The translations under genes were made by a program, and so were the position numbers. DNA of 64,000 nucleotides from Lampropedia puyangensis (GTDB lineage: Bacteria; Pseudomonadota; Gammaproteobacteria; Burkholderiales; Burkholderiaceae_C): positions 1 to 64,000 of the forward strand of contig NZ_STFG01000012.1 in assembly GCF_004833285.1 (NCBI RefSeq), in the 5' to 3' direction. Numbering within the stretch: the first letter of the stretch is position 1; each line of letters starts with the position of its first letter. The notes beneath the pieces were generated by a model that saw nothing but the letters and a program-made list of their open reading frames with translations, made no database searches and was not told the origin of the DNA. Positions 1 to 7,754 of this stretch are shown in pieces.

Positions 1-353
1 TTGCCCAGCAGCACAAGGCCGGGTTGCTCTTTATCAACCAAGGCTTTGAGGATTTTGGCAACGGCCAGTGGCTGAACTTCTTCTGCGGTTTCCACCAGAA
101 TGGCGCGGTCTGCACCAATGGCCAGCGCTGTGCGCAGGGTTTCTTGCGCTTGGCTCACACCAATGGAGACGACGATGACTTCAGAGGCGGCACCTTTTTC
201 TTTGAGGCGAACGGCTTCTTCTACGGCGATTTCATCGAAGGGGTTCATGCTGTGCTTGACATTGGCTATGTCTACACCGCTGTTGTCAGACTTCACGCGC
301 ACTTTGATGTCTTTGTCGACCACGCGTTTGACGGGTACTAGGACCTTGGTCAT
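1..353 (-). CDS. etfB: Electron transfer flavoprotein beta subunit (partial, C-terminus beyond window)
   Basis: Reading the minus strand from an ATG at 353 gives [13 protein letters not shown] and then the EtfB landmarks [20 protein letters not shown] and [17 protein letters not shown]; the frame stays open to the window edge, so about 117 of the usual roughly 250 residues are visible. EtfB pairs with EtfA to bind FAD and AMP and carries electrons from acyl-CoA dehydrogenases to ETF:quinone oxidoreductase. It lies 75 bp downstream of a CoA-transferase and an acyl-CoA dehydrogenase on the same strand, so it probably accepts electrons from that dehydrogenase, although EtfAB usually serves many dehydrogenases. 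etfA would be expected just outside the window. Confidence 0.93.
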   Translation of the reverse strand, partial: MTKVLVPVKRVVDKDIKVRVKSDNSGVDIANVKHSMNPFDEIAVEEAVRLKEKGAASEVIVVSIGVSQAQETLRTALAIGADRAILVETAEEVQPLAVAKILKALVDKEQPGLVLLG

Positions 354-428
354 TGGGGGGAACCTTTTCTAGCAAGAGGATGATGAAGAAATAGACATTG
401 CATCAGTTCTGATGCATGGTTTGATGCG

Positions 429-1622
429 TCATATCGCGTGTTCGGCGTGCATACGTGCAATATCGCTAGTGCTGTAGCCCAGCTGTTGCAGGATGGCTTC
501 GGTGTGCTGCCCGAGCGCGGGCACCGCATCCATGCGAGGGGCATCCGCGGAGTTCATGCCTGGCGGCAATAGTGCAGGAATCGGGCCTGCCGACGTATTG
601 ACCTGAGCCCAGCGGTGGCGCGCTTGCAGTTGTTGGTGCTGCCATACGTCTTGCATAGTATTGACGCGGGCGTTGGCGATGTGTGCTTCGTCGATGCGTG
701 CCAACGCTTGCTCGGTAGTGAGGCTGGCAAAGTGCTGCACGATGATTTCGCGCAGTGCTTGGCGGTTCGCCACGCGTTTGGAGTTCGAGTCAAAACGCGC
801 ATCGGTGGCCAGCGCTGGCGCTTGCAGTACGGTTTGGCAGAAGGCCGCCCACTCGCGTTCGTTTTGCAAGCCCAACATGACCGTATTGCCGTCGCCGGTA
901 GGGAAGGGGCCATACGGGTAAATGGTGGCGTGTGCGGCACCGGCGCGCACTGGCGGCTTGGCGCCTTCAAAGGCGTAGTACATCGGGAAGTTCATCCACT
1001 CCACCATGCTCTCAAGCATGGAGATATCGATGCGTTTGCCTTTGCCGGTTTTACCGCGCTCAAGGAGTGCTGCCAGGATATTGCTATAGGCGTACATGCC
1101 AGCGGAAATATCGGCGATGGAGCAGCCGGCTTTGGCAGGCTCGTCGGCGGTGCCGGTGACCGACAGAAAGCCCGATTCGCTTTGAATCAGCAGGTCGTAG
1201 GCTTTCTTGTCGCGATACGGCCCTGGATTGGCGGGGTCGTCGCCATAACCAGAGATATCGCAAACAATCAGCTTGGGGTGCTTGGCATGCAAGGCTTCAA
1301 ACGACAGTCCCAAGCGTGCAGCTGCGCCGGGTGCGAGGTTTTGCACCAGTACGTCGGCGTGTTCCAGCAGCTTGGCGAGCACATCTTGGGCATCGGCTTG
1401 CTTGACATCCAGCGTGATGCTTTCTTTGGAGCGGTTGGTCCACACAAAGTGCGACGCCAAGCCTTTGACGCGCTCATCATAGGCGCGGGCAAAGTCGCCC
1501 ACACCCGGGCGTTCGACCTTGATGACGCGCGCGCCCAAATCGGCCAATTGGCGGGTGCAAAACGGCGCAGCGATGGCGTGTTCGAGGGTGACAACGGTCA
1601 CCCCTTCCAGTGGACGGGACAT
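429..1622 (-). CDS. CaiB/BaiF family (class III) CoA-transferase
   Basis: The 397-residue product has the class III CoA-transferase layout: an N-terminal Rossmann part (PLEGVTVVTLE, DLGARVIKVERPGVGD) and the motif KKAYDLLIQSESG, whose Asp143 matches the aspartate that forms the acyl-enzyme anhydride in formyl-CoA transferase. The length is normal for the family. The ATG at 1622 follows a GGAG ribosome site. These enzymes move CoA between carboxylic acids, so here it probably activates the organic acid that the next two enzymes oxidise and hydrate. It lies 22 bp behind the acyl-CoA dehydrogenase and is surely co-transcribed. The substrate cannot be read from sequence; C5-dicarboxylates such as methylsuccinate, itaconate or mesaconate are plausible because of the hydratase upstream. 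Confidence 0.88.
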   Translation of the reverse strand: MSRPLEGVTVVTLEHAIAAPFCTRQLADLGARVIKVERPGVGDFARAYDERVKGLASHFVWTNRSKESITLDVKQADAQDVLAKLLEHADVLVQNLAPGAAARLGLSFEALHAKHPKLIVCDISGYGDDPANPGPYRDKKAYDLLIQSESGFLSVTGTADEPAKAGCSIADISAGMYAYSNILAALLERGKTGKGKRIDISMLESMVEWMNFPMYYAFEGAKPPVRAGAAHATIYPYGPFPTGDGNTVMLGLQNEREWAAFCQTVLQAPALATDARFDSNSKRVANRQALREIIVQHFASLTTEQALARIDEAHIANARVNTMQDVWQHQQLQARHRWAQVNTSAGPIPALLPPGMNSADAPRMDAVPALGQHTEAILQQLGYSTSDIARMHAEHAI

Positions 1623-1644
1623 GATGAACTCCTGATAAAGGTGT

Positions 1645-2805
1645 TTAGAAGGAGCGCGGCAGACCCAAGATGTGCTCGGCCACGTAGGAGTAAATCAAAT
1701 TGGTGGAGATGGGCGCCACTTGGTACAGGCGTGTTTCGCGGAACTTGCGTTCCACGTCGTATTCGTTGGCGAAACCAAAACCGCCGTGGGTTTGCAGGCA
1801 TACGTTGGCCGCTTCCCAACTGGCTTTGGCGGCCAGAAATTTCGCCATGTTCGCGGTGGCGCCTGCGTCTTGGTGGGCATCAAAACGGCGCGCGGCTTCA
1901 AAGCGCATCAGGTTGGCCGCTTCAGTCTCGATCAGGGCATCGGCAATGGGGAATTGCACCCCTTGGTTTTTGCCAATGGGGCGGTCAAACACCATGCGCT
2001 CGTTGGCGTATTTGGTGGCGCGGTCAATGAACCAGTAGCCATCGCCAATGCATTCGGCCGCGATCAAGGTGCGCTCGGCGTTCAGGCCTTGGAGGATGTA
2101 TTTGAAGCCTTTGTCTTCTTCGCCAATGAGGTTTTCTTCCGGAATTTCCAGGTTATCGAAAAACACTTCATTGGTTTCGTGGTTGACCAAATTGGCGATG
2201 GGGCGCACTTCCATGCCGTTGCCAATGGCTTGGCGCAGATCGACGAGGAAGATCGACATGCCTTCGGATTTTTTTGTCACTTCCGCCAGCGGGGTGGTGC
2301 GCGCCAGCAGGATCATCAAGTCCGAGTGCTGGATGCGGCTGATCCACACTTTCTGGCCGTTGACGACGTATTTATCGCCTTTTTTTACGGCGGTGGTTTT
2401 GATTTTTGTCGTGTCGGTGCCAGTAGTCGGCTCGGTCACTGCCATGGACTGGATGCGCAGTTTGCCTGCAGCAATGTCTGGCAGGTATTTGTCTTTCTGC
2501 GCTTTGCTGCCGCTGCGCAGCAAAGTGCCCATGTTGTACATCTGGCCGTGCACGGCACCTGCATTACCGCCGCTGCGGTTGATCTCTTCCATGATGACGG
2601 TGGCCGCTGTCAGCCCCAAGCCGGTGCCGCCGTATTCTTCCGGAATCATGGCAGCCAGCCAGCCAGCCTGAATCAGGGCATCGACAAATCCCTCTGGGTA
2701 GGCTTCTGCGGCATCAATCTTGCGAAAGTATTCATCCGGAAATTGTTTGCACAGTTGGCGCACGGCATCACGGATTTCCTGAAATTCGTCTTCTTCTTTG
2801 TACAT
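1645..2805 (-). CDS. Acyl-CoA dehydrogenase
   Basis: This is a 386-residue flavoprotein dehydrogenase with the usual FAD and substrate motifs (MAVTEPTTGTDTTKIKTTA near 121-139; LQTHGGFGFANEYDVERKFRETRLY near 337-361). It should oxidise an acyl-CoA to the 2-enoyl-CoA and pass electrons to ETF. The canonical C-terminal catalytic glutamate (YEGTS motif) is replaced: the segment reads YQVAPIST with Gln362. A glutamate is present at 244 (GLNAERTLIAA), the place where isovaleryl-CoA and long-chain dehydrogenases carry their base, so the enzyme is probably active with a relocated base. The ATG at 2805 has AGGAG upstream. It sits 18 bp after the hydratase and 22 bp before the CoA-transferase. Confidence 0.9.
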   Translation of the reverse strand: MYKEEDEFQEIRDAVRQLCKQFPDEYFRKIDAAEAYPEGFVDALIQAGWLAAMIPEEYGGTGLGLTAATVIMEEINRSGGNAGAVHGQMYNMGTLLRSGSKAQKDKYLPDIAAGKLRIQSMAVTEPTTGTDTTKIKTTAVKKGDKYVVNGQKVWISRIQHSDLMILLARTTPLAEVTKKSEGMSIFLVDLRQAIGNGMEVRPIANLVNHETNEVFFDNLEIPEENLIGEEDKGFKYILQGLNAERTLIAAECIGDGYWFIDRATKYANERMVFDRPIGKNQGVQFPIADALIETEAANLMRFEAARRFDAHQDAGATANMAKFLAAKASWEAANVCLQTHGGFGFANEYDVERKFRETRLYQVAPISTNLIYSYVAEHILGLPRSF

Positions 2806-2823
2806 GAGGGCTGCTCCTGAAAA

Positions 2824-3672
2824 TTAAGCGAGGGTGGCGGTGGCATCCATGTTCAGATGCCCTTCGGGTGAACGCACCCATAAATGCACGGTGTTGCCGT
2901 CTTGCCGGCCGCACAGGTAAAACGGCGCAATATCAAACACGGGTTTGACGGCGCGGAACTGGAAGCTGGCCACTTGCGCGTTGGGCAGTTCGCGGCGCAG
3001 CAGGTCCATCAGCAAGGTAGCCAACAGCGGGCCATGCACGATCAGGCCCGGGTAGCCTTCGACTTGCGTGACGTACTGGCGGTCGTAGTGGATGCGGTGG
3101 CCGTTGAAAGTGAGGGCCGAGTATCGAAACAGCAGTACATCGTCAGGGACGATCTGGCGTTCCCATTGCGCACCGCTCGGCGCTGGCGTGGGGGCAGGTG
3201 CTGCTTCATCGGGCGCAGGCATATCTCGGTAAACAATGTCGTGCCGTTCAGATATAGCCAATTGCCCATCCGCGCTGAGGGCATGGTCCACTTTCACAAA
3301 GACCAAAGGGCCAGTACGCCCTTCTTTGAGACGCACGTCGGCAATGGTGGATTGGCGCGCCAGCGCTTGGCCGGCATGAATCGGGGCGTGGAATGTCAGT
3401 TGGCTGCCCGCCCACATGCGGCGCGGCAGTGGTACGGGGGGCAAAAAGCCACCACGTTTGGGGTGGCCGTCTTCACCAATTTCGGATTGGCGTGCCACGG
3501 GCAAAAAGTACAGCCAATGCCACAAAGGGGGCAGGGGCTGATGCGCCCCAATCGGTGCATCGGTGCGATCGAGCGTGGCGGTCAGCGCGCGCAATGGGGC
3601 TTCGGTGACTGTGTCGTGGAGGGTCTCTTGGCGACCGATCCACGCTTGTAGTTGTGCAATATCGACAGACAA
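2824..3672 (-). CDS. MaoC/hot-dog fold hydratase, mesaconyl-C4-CoA / 3-methylfumaryl-CoA hydratase type
   Basis: The product resembles the FAS1-like MaoC hydratases typified by mesaconyl-C4-CoA (3-methylfumaryl-CoA) hydratase: an N-terminal half with PPLWHWLYFLP, GFLPPVPLPRRMWAGSQ and a C-terminal hot-dog half with RYSALTFNGHRIHYD and VHGPLLATLLMDLL. I chose a TTG start at 3672, giving 282 residues, because AGGAGA sits six bases upstream of it; a longer GTG reading from 3696 would place that ribosome site inside the gene. It is the first gene of the catabolic operon and is transcribed away from the LysR gene. It probably adds or removes water on a branched dicarboxyl-CoA intermediate; the exact substrate is inferred from family only. 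Confidence 0.8.
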   Translation of the reverse strand: MSVDIAQLQAWIGRQETLHDTVTEAPLRALTATLDRTDAPIGAHQPLPPLWHWLYFLPVARQSEIGEDGHPKRGGFLPPVPLPRRMWAGSQLTFHAPIHAGQALARQSTIADVRLKEGRTGPLVFVKVDHALSADGQLAISERHDIVYRDMPAPDEAAPAPTPAPSGAQWERQIVPDDVLLFRYSALTFNGHRIHYDRQYVTQVEGYPGLIVHGPLLATLLMDLLRRELPNAQVASFQFRAVKPVFDIAPFYLCGRQDGNTVHLWVRSPEGHLNMDATATLA

Positions 3673-3801
3673 GTCTGATCTCCTTGTGATGAACACGTCA
3701 GCGGCATTTAGCCTCTGTGGTGGAACGCATTCTAGGAATGGCCTATCTATCTGTAAAATACATGTTTAATCTATTTGTTAGCTGTTTTTTATATACAAAC
3801 C

Positions 3802-4743
3802 ATGATGGAAATGCGACAGTTGCGCTATTTTGTCGGGGTGGCGGAGGCGGGCAGTTTGCTTGCCGCTTCTGAGCGGCTGCACATCGCACAACCTGCTCTG
3901 GGGCAGCAAATTTCTGCGCTGGAAGAAGATGTGCAGGCCAAGTTGTTTGAGCGTTCACGCCGCGGTATGCAGCTCACGGAGGCTGGTAAGGTCTTTCTGG
4001 AGCACGCCCATCTGATCTTGGCAGACGCTGAGCGTGCGCGGCTGGCAGTGCGTGACATGGCCAGCATTCCACGCGGGCAAGTGGCGCTGGGTTTGCCCAC
4101 CACGGTGGCCTTGATTGCCTCCATCCCCCTGCTGCAAGCATGCCGCGAACAGCTACCCCAAGTGCAGCTCAATATCGTGGAGGCCTACAGTGGTTTTTTG
4201 CGCGAGTGGTTGCAAGCCGGGCGTTTGGATGTGGCTGTCTTAATGGGGGATGCCGCCGATGCCAGCCTGACCCAAACCCCCATGTTGATGGATGAGTTGG
4301 TGTTTGTGGCTGGGCCGCAGGGGAAGAAGCTACCACGTCAACTGCCCATGCAGGCGCTGGCTCAATGGCCCATGATTGTCCCAAGTAAAGGGCACGGTTT
4401 ACGCAAGATCATTGACCAAGCCAACCAAGGCCACACCCACGCATGGAACGTGGTGGCCGAGATGGATTCCCTGGGCAGTGTCAAACGTGCTGTTCAGGCT
4501 GGTTTAGGTTGCACGATTTTGCCTGCGGGGGCTGTAGCGCAAGAAGTGCAGCAAGGTTTGCTGCGCACTGCCCATATTGACAGTGCCTTGATGAATCGAC
4601 GGGTGGTGTGTGCGGTGCATGCCGCACGCCCCATGTCTGCAGCAGGCACTGCCGTCCATGGTTTGGTGCAGCAGGTGTTGCGCCGTATGGTGGCACAAGG
4701 CAGTTGGCCTGCGCAATGGATTGGTGATGACCGCCCAGCGTGA
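3802..4743 (+). CDS. LysR-family transcriptional regulator, divergent from the acyl-CoA operon
   Basis: The protein starts MMEMRQLRYFVGVAEAGSLLAASERL, the standard LysR winged helix-turn-helix, with the recognition helix region IAQPALGQQISALEEDVQAKLFER. The rest (about 90-300) is the effector-binding periplasmic-protein-like fold, for example VALGLPTTVA. ATG codons at 3802, 3805 and 3811 are all possible starts. It is divergent from the hydratase-dehydrogenase-CoA-transferase operon and the intergenic space is only about 130 bp, the classic layout for a LysR regulator that controls the opposite operon in response to a pathway metabolite. The 3' end nearly touches the convergent pyk gene (11 bp). 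Confidence 0.9.
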   Translation: MMEMRQLRYFVGVAEAGSLLAASERLHIAQPALGQQISALEEDVQAKLFERSRRGMQLTEAGKVFLEHAHLILADAERARLAVRDMASIPRGQVALGLPTTVALIASIPLLQACREQLPQVQLNIVEAYSGFLREWLQAGRLDVAVLMGDAADASLTQTPMLMDELVFVAGPQGKKLPRQLPMQALAQWPMIVPSKGHGLRKIIDQANQGHTHAWNVVAEMDSLGSVKRAVQAGLGCTILPAGAVAQEVQQGLLRTAHIDSALMNRRVVCAVHAARPMSAAGTAVHGLVQQVLRRMVAQGSWPAQWIGDDRPA

Positions 4744-4754
4744 GCGTTCTCAAG

Positions 4755-6218
4755 TCAAGGGGCTTTGGCACCCTCGGCTTCAATTTGTGCAATACGCAGC
4801 AAATTGGTGGTGCCTGGCGTGGCAAAGGGCAGGCCTGCAGAAATCACAATGTGTTCGCCTACTTTGGCAAAGCCTGCGTCGCGTGCAATAGTGGTGGCCA
4901 CTTCAGACATGCGCTCCACACTTGTACCGACAGCCAATTCAGGCGTGATGATGGGGTGCACTCCCCATACCAATGCCAAGCGACGGGCCGTTTGCAGGCT
5001 GGGCGTCAGGCCAATGATGGGCGCGGCAGGACGCTCGCGGGCAGTGCGCATGGCTGCATAGCCAGAGCTGGTGAATGCAACGGTGGCTGAGGCTTTGAGC
5101 AAGGCAATCACATGGCGCATGGCCAAGCCAATGGCGTCTGGCACGGTGGATGCGGGGGCCGATTGTGTGGCCTCGATGGCATCGCGCCAACTGGGGTCGG
5201 CTTCGCTGTTGGCAATGATGCGCTGCATCATTTGCACAGCTTCAAGTGGGTAGCGGCCTGAAGCCGACTCGGCTGAAAGCATCACCGCGTCGGCCCCTTC
5301 ATAAATGGCTGTTGCCACGTCCGAGGCTTCTGCGCGTGTGGGCACAGGGGATGCCACCATGGATTCGAGCATTTGGGTTGCGACAATCACGGGTTTGCCC
5401 AATGCACGGCATGTACGCACGATGCTGCGTTGGATGGCGGGGACTTGCTCGGCAGGCATTTCTACGCCCAGATCGCCACGGGCCACCATGACGGCATCGG
5501 TGGCATCCACAATGGCCTCCAGTGCAGCAATGGCTGCGGGTTTTTCGAGCTTGGCAACAATGCCAGCGCGGCCTTGGAGCAGCTCGCGCAGTTCGATGAT
5601 GTCGGCGGCGCGTTGCACGAAAGACAGGGCTACCCAGTCCACCCCTAAGTCAAGGCCAAATTGCAGGTCTTCACGGTCTTTTTCCGTTAGGGCCGAAATG
5701 GGCAAAATGGCATTGGGAACGTTGACGCCCTTACGGTTCGACAGCATGCCCCCCACGACCACCTCGGTCAGAATGTGTTCGGTTTCACATTGCAGTACGC
5801 GCAAGCGCAATTTGCCATCATCGAGCAGTAAGTCGACGCCTGGGTGCAGGGCGGCAAAAATTTCTGGGTGTGGCAGTGCGACACGCTCTGCAGAGCCAAC
5901 CGTGGTGCTGTCCAGGTGCAAGTGAAAATGCGCCCCTTCTGTCAGGGTGATGGGGCCTTCGGCAAATGTGCCAATACGCAACTTAGGCCCTTGCAAATCT
6001 AGCAAAACTCCAATGGGCGCGCCGCATTCCGTTTCAATTTCACGAATCCATTGCAGGCGACGGCGGTGGTCGTCGTGCGTGCCGTGGCTGAAGTTGAGTC
6101 TGAAAACGTCGACTCCGGCCTGTGTTAACGCACGAATACTTTCCAGCGTATCTGTGGCTGGACCTAGTGTTGCAATAATTTTGGACTGGTTGCGGGGTGG
6201 GCGGGCAAAAGTGGTCAT
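4755..6218 (-). CDS. pyk: Pyruvate kinase
   Basis: The 487-residue product carries the pyruvate kinase signature throughout: KIIATLGPATDT at the N-terminus, VFRLNFSHG, LLDLQGPKLRIG, the active-site block IVAKLEKPAAIAALEAIVDA, MVARGDLGVEMPAEQVP and VIVATQMLESM, then the C-terminal allosteric-type domain with VAFTSSGYAAMRTARERP. It converts phosphoenolpyruvate and ADP to pyruvate and ATP. Length and motifs are complete. It is 54 bp downstream of the glycerate kinase gene on the same strand, a pairing known in betaproteobacteria, where glycerate from glyoxylate is fed in as 2-phosphoglycerate and on to pyruvate. Confidence 0.97.
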   Translation of the reverse strand: MTTFARPPRNQSKIIATLGPATDTLESIRALTQAGVDVFRLNFSHGTHDDHRRRLQWIREIETECGAPIGVLLDLQGPKLRIGTFAEGPITLTEGAHFHLHLDSTTVGSAERVALPHPEIFAALHPGVDLLLDDGKLRLRVLQCETEHILTEVVVGGMLSNRKGVNVPNAILPISALTEKDREDLQFGLDLGVDWVALSFVQRAADIIELRELLQGRAGIVAKLEKPAAIAALEAIVDATDAVMVARGDLGVEMPAEQVPAIQRSIVRTCRALGKPVIVATQMLESMVASPVPTRAEASDVATAIYEGADAVMLSAESASGRYPLEAVQMMQRIIANSEADPSWRDAIEATQSAPASTVPDAIGLAMRHVIALLKASATVAFTSSGYAAMRTARERPAAPIIGLTPSLQTARRLALVWGVHPIITPELAVGTSVERMSEVATTIARDAGFAKVGEHIVISAGLPFATPGTTNLLRIAQIEAEGAKAP

Positions 6219-6272
6219 GCAGATGGTTTTCGATAGAGGAGTGCGGTTGCAGAACGTCGCAGATGGTGTGGC

Positions 6273-7562
6273 TTACTCAATCAGAATGGCGCGGAAATCG
6301 TTCACGTTGGTCAAGGTCGGGCCGGTCACTACTGCATCGCCCAAAGCCTCAAAAAAGCCGTGGCCATCGTTGTTGTCCAGCAATTGGGTGGGCAGCAGCC
6401 CCAGCGCTTGCGCACGCGACAAGGTCTCAGGGGTGATGATAGCCCCTGCATTTTCTTCAACGCCATCCACGCCATCGGTGTCGCCTGCCAATGCGTGAAT
6501 ACCAGGGCTTGCACGTAAAGCAATGGCCAGTGCCAACAAAAATTCCACGTTTCGGCCACCACGACCATTTCCGCGCAGGGTAACCGTTGTTTCCCCGCCT
6601 GAGAGCAAGACACAAGGGCGTTGGAATGGCTGGCCGTGGCGTTGTACTTGCAGGGCAATACCTGCCAGCGTTTTGGCCACATCGCGGGATTCGCCTTCAA
6701 TAGCGTCGCCCAAGATGTGAACGGGCAATCCGGCTTGCTCGGCCACTTTGGCAGCTGCTTCTAACGCTTGTTGTGGTGTCGCAATCAAATGGGTTTCAAT
6801 GGTTGGCAAAGAGCCGTCGTTCGATTTGATACTTTCACCACGGCCCGACTCCAGCACCTGCCGTACATGGGCAGGAATGTCTAAGTGGTAGCGGTCGAGA
6901 ATGGCCAGCGCGTCACTGCATAAGGTGTCATCAGGCACAGTAGGGCCTGAGGCAATATCGGCTGGCGCATCACCAGGAACATCCGAAATAATGAGGTTGA
7001 GTACTTTCGCTGGCGCACAGGCTTGCGCCAAGCGCCCGCCCTTGATGGCCGAGAGATGGCGTCGTACACAATTCATTTCTTGAATGCTGGCACCACTTTT
7101 GAGGAGCTGTTTGTTCAGGGCTTGTTTGTCTTCCAAGGTTAACCCTTCCTGTGGAAGGGCTAGCAGAGAAGAGCCTCCGCCGGAAATCAGGCAGATGACC
7201 AGGTCATCTGCAGTCAAGCCTTGTACCCGTTGGAGCATCTCGCGCGCAGCGCGCTCCCCAGCCGCATCGGGAACAGGGTGAGAGGCCTGCACTATCTCAA
7301 TGTGTTGACACGGAACCTCGTGGCCATAGCGGGTCACTACCAGCCCCTCCAGTATCGGGCCTTGCCAAGCTTGCTCCAGCGCTTGTGCCATGGCTGCAGA
7401 TGCTTTTCCCGCACCAATCACCAAAACTCGACCTTTTGGAACAGGTGGCAGAAACGATGCGATTTGCTTAGCCGGTTGTGCGGCTGCAATGGCGGCATCA
7501 AACATGGCACGAAGCAGCGCGCGCGGTGTGGAGGTATTCAAAGTGTTGGGCATGCAAAGCAT
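6273..7562 (-). CDS. Type II glycerate 2-kinase (MOFRL family; also annotated hydroxypyruvate reductase TtuD)
   Basis: The 429-residue protein shows the GckA/MOFRL family: RVLVIGAGKASAAMAQALE near 45, the nucleotide loop ICLISGGGSSLLALP, the block GLTLEDKQALNKQLLKSGA, IISDVPGDAPADIASGPTVPD, and the C-terminal MOFRL domain with VLLSGGETTVTLRGNGRGGRN and ALAGDTDGVDGVEENAGA. Family members phosphorylate D-glycerate to 2-phosphoglycerate; older annotation as hydroxypyruvate reductase is generally regarded as mistaken. An ATG at 7553 is an alternative start. The next gene downstream is pyk, which fits use of glycerate made from glyoxylate or tartrate, but no glyoxylate carboligase or tartronate semialdehyde reductase is in the window. 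Confidence 0.88.
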   Translation of the reverse strand: MLCMPNTLNTSTPRALLRAMFDAAIAAAQPAKQIASFLPPVPKGRVLVIGAGKASAAMAQALEQAWQGPILEGLVVTRYGHEVPCQHIEIVQASHPVPDAAGERAAREMLQRVQGLTADDLVICLISGGGSSLLALPQEGLTLEDKQALNKQLLKSGASIQEMNCVRRHLSAIKGGRLAQACAPAKVLNLIISDVPGDAPADIASGPTVPDDTLCSDALAILDRYHLDIPAHVRQVLESGRGESIKSNDGSLPTIETHLIATPQQALEAAAKVAEQAGLPVHILGDAIEGESRDVAKTLAGIALQVQRHGQPFQRPCVLLSGGETTVTLRGNGRGGRNVEFLLALAIALRASPGIHALAGDTDGVDGVEENAGAIITPETLSRAQALGLLPTQLLDNNDGHGFFEALGDAVVTGPTLTNVNDFRAILIE

Positions 7563-7754
7563 CTCATCAAAAAAGAACGCAGCGATTATGAATGTTTAAT
7601 TCACTGTCTGAGGAATTTAATTGTTACCCCCCTCTTTGATTGGCGTGCCAAATGCGCCGTTGATCAAACCAGTGTCAGCCGATCATTCGCAGGTTTTCTG
7701 AATATTCACGACTTTTGTGGCTGGTGGATTGTCTGAGGCATGAGGCGCGCTACT

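Noticed and set aside
1645-2805. Inactive acyl-CoA dehydrogenase pseudo-enzyme
   Set aside because: Although the usual C-terminal Glu is absent, Glu244 is in the alternative catalytic place, so activity is likely.
615-2820. Long open frames on the plus strand opposite the CoA-transferase and acyl-CoA dehydrogenase genes
   Set aside because: They are antisense to clear enzyme genes, show no protein family, and arise from codon bias in GC-rich DNA.
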